A stretch of 16,356 nucleotides of DNA from RUG721 sp040307385. Its GTDB lineage: Bacteria > Actinomycetota > Coriobacteriia > Coriobacteriales > Atopobiaceae. Under the pieces are notes generated by a model. The model was not told where the DNA came from. It saw only the letters and a list, made by a program, of their open reading frames with translations, and searched no databases. Both the position numbers and the translations under genes were made by a program. Positions 13,894 to 16,356 of this stretch are shown here, piece by piece. Location: contig JAWRJQ010000041.1 of assembly GCA_040307385.1 (NCBI GenBank), forward strand, positions 1 through 16,356. The letters are read 5' to 3'. Position 1 is the stretch's first letter. Each line of letters begins with the position of its first letter.

Positions 13894-15456
13894 ATGGCGT
13901 GTTCCGCGTTCGAGGTGCTCGGCCCCATCATGGTGGGCCCCTCCAGCTCCCATACCGCAGGGGCGCTGCGCATCGCGCGCGTCGCCCGCCTGCTGGCGCC
14001 GCAGCCCATCGCCCATGTGGTCTTCACGCTCTTCAATTCCTTCTCGCGCACGCACGACGGCCACGGCACCGACCGTGCGCTCGTAGCGGGAATGCTCGGC
14101 CTCGATACCGACGATGAGCGCGTGCGCACCTCGTTCGCCCTCGCCGAGCAGGCGGGCCTTTCCTTCTCGATCGTCGAGGGCGGCGAGCAGGACGCGCTGC
14201 ATCCCAACACGGTGCGCATCCGCATGATCGGCGACGGCGGGCGCGCCGTGGAGGTCGAGGGCGAGTCGCTCGGCGGCGGGAGCATCCGCATCAGCCGCAT
14301 CAACGGCGTGGACGTGAAGATCACCGGCGAGCTGCCCACGGTCTTCGTGGCCCATCAGGACAAGCCGGGCGTGCTCGCCGCGCTCACGGGCACGCTCAGC
14401 GCGTGGAGCCTCAACATCGCGACCATGCGCACCTTCCGCGCGGAGCGGGGCGGCGCGGCCTATACCGTGTTCGAAGCCGATGAACGTATCCCCGATGCGC
14501 TGGTTGACGAGGTGCGCGGCATCGCGGATGTCGCGTTCACCTCGGCGATCAACGTTGCGGAAGGCACCGCGCAGGAGCCTTCGGGCGCCGCCCCGTCCTT
14601 CTCGAACGCGGCGCAGCTCGCTCGGCTCTGCTGCGAGAGACGCTGCAGCATCGGAGAGCTCATGCGCGCATGCGAGGCGGATCGCTGCAGAAGCGCTGCG
14701 GAGGCGGACGAGCGCATGGAACGCGTGCTCGCCCTCATGCACGAGGAGATATGCGATACGCTGAGCGCTCCGCGCGTCTCGCTCGGCGGTTTTCTCAACG
14801 GGCAGGCGGATGCGGTCGCCCGAACGGCGGGAGCGCTCGCTCATGCGCTCATGGGAGAGACGCTTACCTGCGCCGTCGCCTATGCCATGGCCGTGATAGA
14901 GCGCTCGGCCTCCATGGGCGTCATCGTGGCCGCCCCGACGGCAGGGTCTTCGGGCGTGGTTCCGGGGGCGGTGATCGCATGCGGCGAGGCCGTCGATGCG
15001 AGCAGCGCCGAACTGGCGCGCGCTCTCTGGAACGCGGCAGCCGTAGGCGCGCTCATCTCCCAAAACGCTTCCGTGGCGGGAGCCGAGGGCGGATGCCAGG
15101 CCGAGGTGGGAACCGCCGCAGCCATGGCGGCAAGCGCGCTCGTCGAGCTTCTGGGCGGAACCGTCGAGCAGTGCCTCGATGCGGCGTCCATCTCCATCGC
15201 AAACCTCCTGGGGCTCGTGTGCGACCCGGCGCGGGGCATGGTCGAGTATCCATGCCAAAATCGAAACGCCATCGGCGTGGCGTCGGCCTACACGGCAGCT
15301 CAGCTCGCCTTAGCAGGCGTCACGAGCCCCGTTCCCTTCGACGAAGCGGTGGATGCGCTGGCGCGTGTGGGCAGGGCGCTTCCCGAAAGCCTGCGCGAGA
15401 CGGCCCGCGGCGGGCTGGCAACCTGCCCGAGCGTGTGCGCGGGCTGCGCTTCATAA
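13894..15456 (+). CDS. sdaA: Single-chain iron-sulfur L-serine dehydratase with ACT domain
   Basis: A 520-residue L-serine ammonia-lyase, converting serine to pyruvate and ammonia. The N-terminal part is the beta-chain type (FEVLGPIMVGPSSSHTAGA, residues 6-24), followed by an ACT domain at about 148-220 (VFVAHQDKPGVLAALTG). A linker (about 221-237) leads to the alpha-chain catalytic part. The [4Fe-4S] cysteines should be C401 (EGGCQAE), C443 (LVCDPARG) and C454 (EYPCQNRNA). Firmicute enzymes with an ACT domain are usually two proteins, SdaAB and SdaAA, whereas E. coli-type single chains lack ACT; this is the two-chain type fused. The C-terminus after GGLAT is C511-x3-C515-x2-C518, an unusual cysteine cluster. 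GAAAGGA supports the start. No partner gene is adjacent. Confidence 0.92.
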   Translation: MACSAFEVLGPIMVGPSSSHTAGALRIARVARLLAPQPIAHVVFTLFNSFSRTHDGHGTDRALVAGMLGLDTDDERVRTSFALAEQAGLSFSIVEGGEQDALHPNTVRIRMIGDGGRAVEVEGESLGGGSIRISRINGVDVKITGELPTVFVAHQDKPGVLAALTGTLSAWSLNIATMRTFRAERGGAAYTVFEADERIPDALVDEVRGIADVAFTSAINVAEGTAQEPSGAAPSFSNAAQLARLCCERRCSIGELMRACEADRCRSAAEADERMERVLALMHEEICDTLSAPRVSLGGFLNGQADAVARTAGALAHALMGETLTCAVAYAMAVIERSASMGVIVAAPTAGSSGVVPGAVIACGEAVDASSAELARALWNAAAVGALISQNASVAGAEGGCQAEVGTAAAMAASALVELLGGTVEQCLDAASISIANLLGLVCDPARGMVEYPCQNRNAIGVASAYTAAQLALAGVTSPVPFDEAVDALARVGRALPESLRETARGGLATCPSVCAGCAS

Positions 15457-15457
15457 G

Positions 15458-15532
15458 CCCCATTCGCCCCATTCGGGGATACTCCCCCATTGGGGGATAC
15501 TCCCCTGTTGGGGGATACTCCCCTGTTGGGGG
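15458..15532. repeat. 18-bp palindromic repeat array, copy 2
   Basis: Three units of GGGGATACTCCCC (15475-15487, 15493-15505 and 15511-15523) are spaced 18 bp by CATTG and TGTTG, with a fourth partial unit (GGGG at 15529-15532). Two copies of CCCCATTCG (15458-15466 and 15467-15475) precede them. The array nearly fills the convergent gap between the serine dehydratase and degV genes, beginning 2 bases after the stop. Stems can form either within units or between neighbouring units. Same unit and orientation as at 7071-7101. Confidence 0.9.
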
Positions 15533-15550
15533 TTGTTCGGTGGTGCGGGG

Positions 15551-16356
15551 CTATTTCGCGGTGCGCCTGTCGGCACCCCAGAAGCAGCACGAGACCATGC
15601 CAGGGCCAACGTGGCAACCGATGGTCGGCCCGATGGTCGAACGCAGCACGGTGAGCTCGGGATAGCGCTTTTTGAGCGATTCGGCCAACGCATCTCCATC
15701 CTGCGGGCAGTCGGCATCGCCGATGGCGACGATGGGGCCGCTCTGCGCGTCCACGTGCGCTTTGACGTAGAACTTCTCAAGCCGCGAGAGGCCCTTCTTG
15801 CGACCGTGCGCGGCACCCGCCATGCGCAGCTTTCCCTCGAGGTCGAAGTCGAGCAGGGGCTTCACGTGCAGCATGTCTCCCGCAACGGCGACTCCCTTGG
15901 GGATGCGCCCGCCGCGGGCGAGGGACTCGAGGCCGTCCACCATGAAGAGCGTCTGCGCGCTCCAACGCGCCTCGAGCGCCCATGCGCGGATCTCACGCGC
16001 CGAGAGGCCCTTGTCGCGCAGCCGGCAGGCCTCGTGAACCATGAGATGAAGCGGCGTCGAGGCGATGAGCGTATCGATGATGAAGATGCGATCGCGAAGG
16101 CCGGGGTCCTGTTCGCAGAGGCGGTCGAAGGCGGTGCAGGCGCCGTTATATCCGCCCGAGAGCCCCGTCGTGATGCAGAACAGAATCGCCTCCTCGTCGG
16201 CCCCCACGCTCTGAAAAAGCTCCTCGTACTCGAGCTGGGAGGGCTGGGAGGTCATGAGCTCGGCACCGGAGCGGATGGCGTTGTAGAACTCGTGGGAGCT
16301 CACCGACGAGAAGAGATCGTCGTCGCCGGAGAAGCTGCCGTGGGGGGGGGGGGGGG
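15551..16356 (-). CDS. DegV-family fatty-acid-binding protein (5' end missing)
   Basis: A DegV-family protein whose members bind a fatty acid and present it to the kinase FakA. Visible are MTSQPSQLEYEELFQSV, the fatty-acid-headgroup loop TTGLSGGYNGA, the LARGGRIPKG segment and the C-terminal IGPTIGCHVGPGMVSCCFWG. A GTG at 16303 could start a 250-residue protein, but DegV proteins are usually about 280 residues with an N-terminal IxDSxxDLP motif. The frame stays open upstream (HGSFSGDDDLFSSV, plausible DegV sequence) into the C-run at the window edge, so the real start lies outside. It converges with the serine dehydratase gene across the repeat array. Partner fakA is not visible. Confidence 0.85.
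   Translation of the reverse strand, partial: PPPPHGSFSGDDDLFSSVSSHEFYNAIRSGAELMTSQPSQLEYEELFQSVGADEEAILFCITTGLSGGYNGACTAFDRLCEQDPGLRDRIFIIDTLIASTPLHLMVHEACRLRDKGLSAREIRAWALEARWSAQTLFMVDGLESLARGGRIPKGVAVAGDMLHVKPLLDFDLEGKLRMAGAAHGRKKGLSRLEKFYVKAHVDAQSGPIVAIGDADCPQDGDALAESLKKRYPELTVLRSTIGPTIGCHVGPGMVSCCFWGADRRTAK
16342..16356. other. Terminal run of 15 G
   Basis: The window ends in 15 consecutive G inside the DegV reading frame. No such run occurs elsewhere here. It looks like an assembly or sequencing artefact at a contig end rather than biological sequence. Confidence 0.6.

Noticed and set aside
13618..15258. A 546-residue minus-strand open frame opposite the serine dehydratase gene
   Set aside because: Arg/Ala/His-rich shadow of a well-supported gene, with no recognisable domain.

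Overview
The window is GC-rich bacterial DNA with tightly packed genes. The gene content suggests an anaerobe: an oxygen-sensitive class III ribonucleotide reductase with its radical-SAM activase, an iron-sulfur L-serine dehydratase and alanine dehydrogenase. Together with the high GC and an S-box (SAM-I) riboswitch on metK, this fits a gut member of the Coriobacteriia (Collinsella/Olsenella-like). That placement is inference; there is no rRNA or other taxonomic marker here. No tRNA, rRNA, CRISPR array, transposase or phage gene was seen.

Layout. 68-481: a small four-helix membrane protein. 769-2561: a translationally coupled pair, a TPR protein with two CxxC motifs and a DUF4037 nucleotidyltransferase-like protein. 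2627-6900: an anaerobic dNTP-synthesis module, nrdG-type activase, then a tandem NrdR-box operator, then nrdD with a redoxin domain fused at its C-terminus, then a thioredoxin-reductase-like flavoprotein 9 bp later. 6907-7107: two kinds of inverted-repeat DNA where trxB converges with thpR; the thpR reading frame runs through both. 7004-9100 (minus): metK then thpR, behind a 17-bp-spaced promoter and an S-box riboswitch with a terminator and a possible SD-masking hairpin. 9250-11362: ald followed 7 bp later by a DEDDh exonuclease. 11408-12088 (minus): a TetR regulator, divergent from gltX (12330-13814, TTG start) across an AT-rich region. 13894-15456: a one-piece L-serine dehydratase with an ACT domain. 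15458-15532: a second array of the 18-bp GGGGATACTCCCC repeat. 15551-16356 (minus): a DegV-family gene cut by the window edge, which ends in a run of 15 G.

How the genes work together. The clearest system is the nrdG / nrdD-redoxin / trxB block: the activase makes the glycyl radical, the reductase makes dNTPs, the fused CPNC domain plausibly supplies electrons, and the flavoprotein plausibly re-reduces it. This flavoprotein lacks the usual NADPH 2'-phosphate motif, so its own donor is uncertain. Ald and the serine dehydratase both release pyruvate and ammonia from amino acids. The most unexplained structures are the repeat arrays at the two convergent gene junctions with an appreciable intergenic region or overrun.
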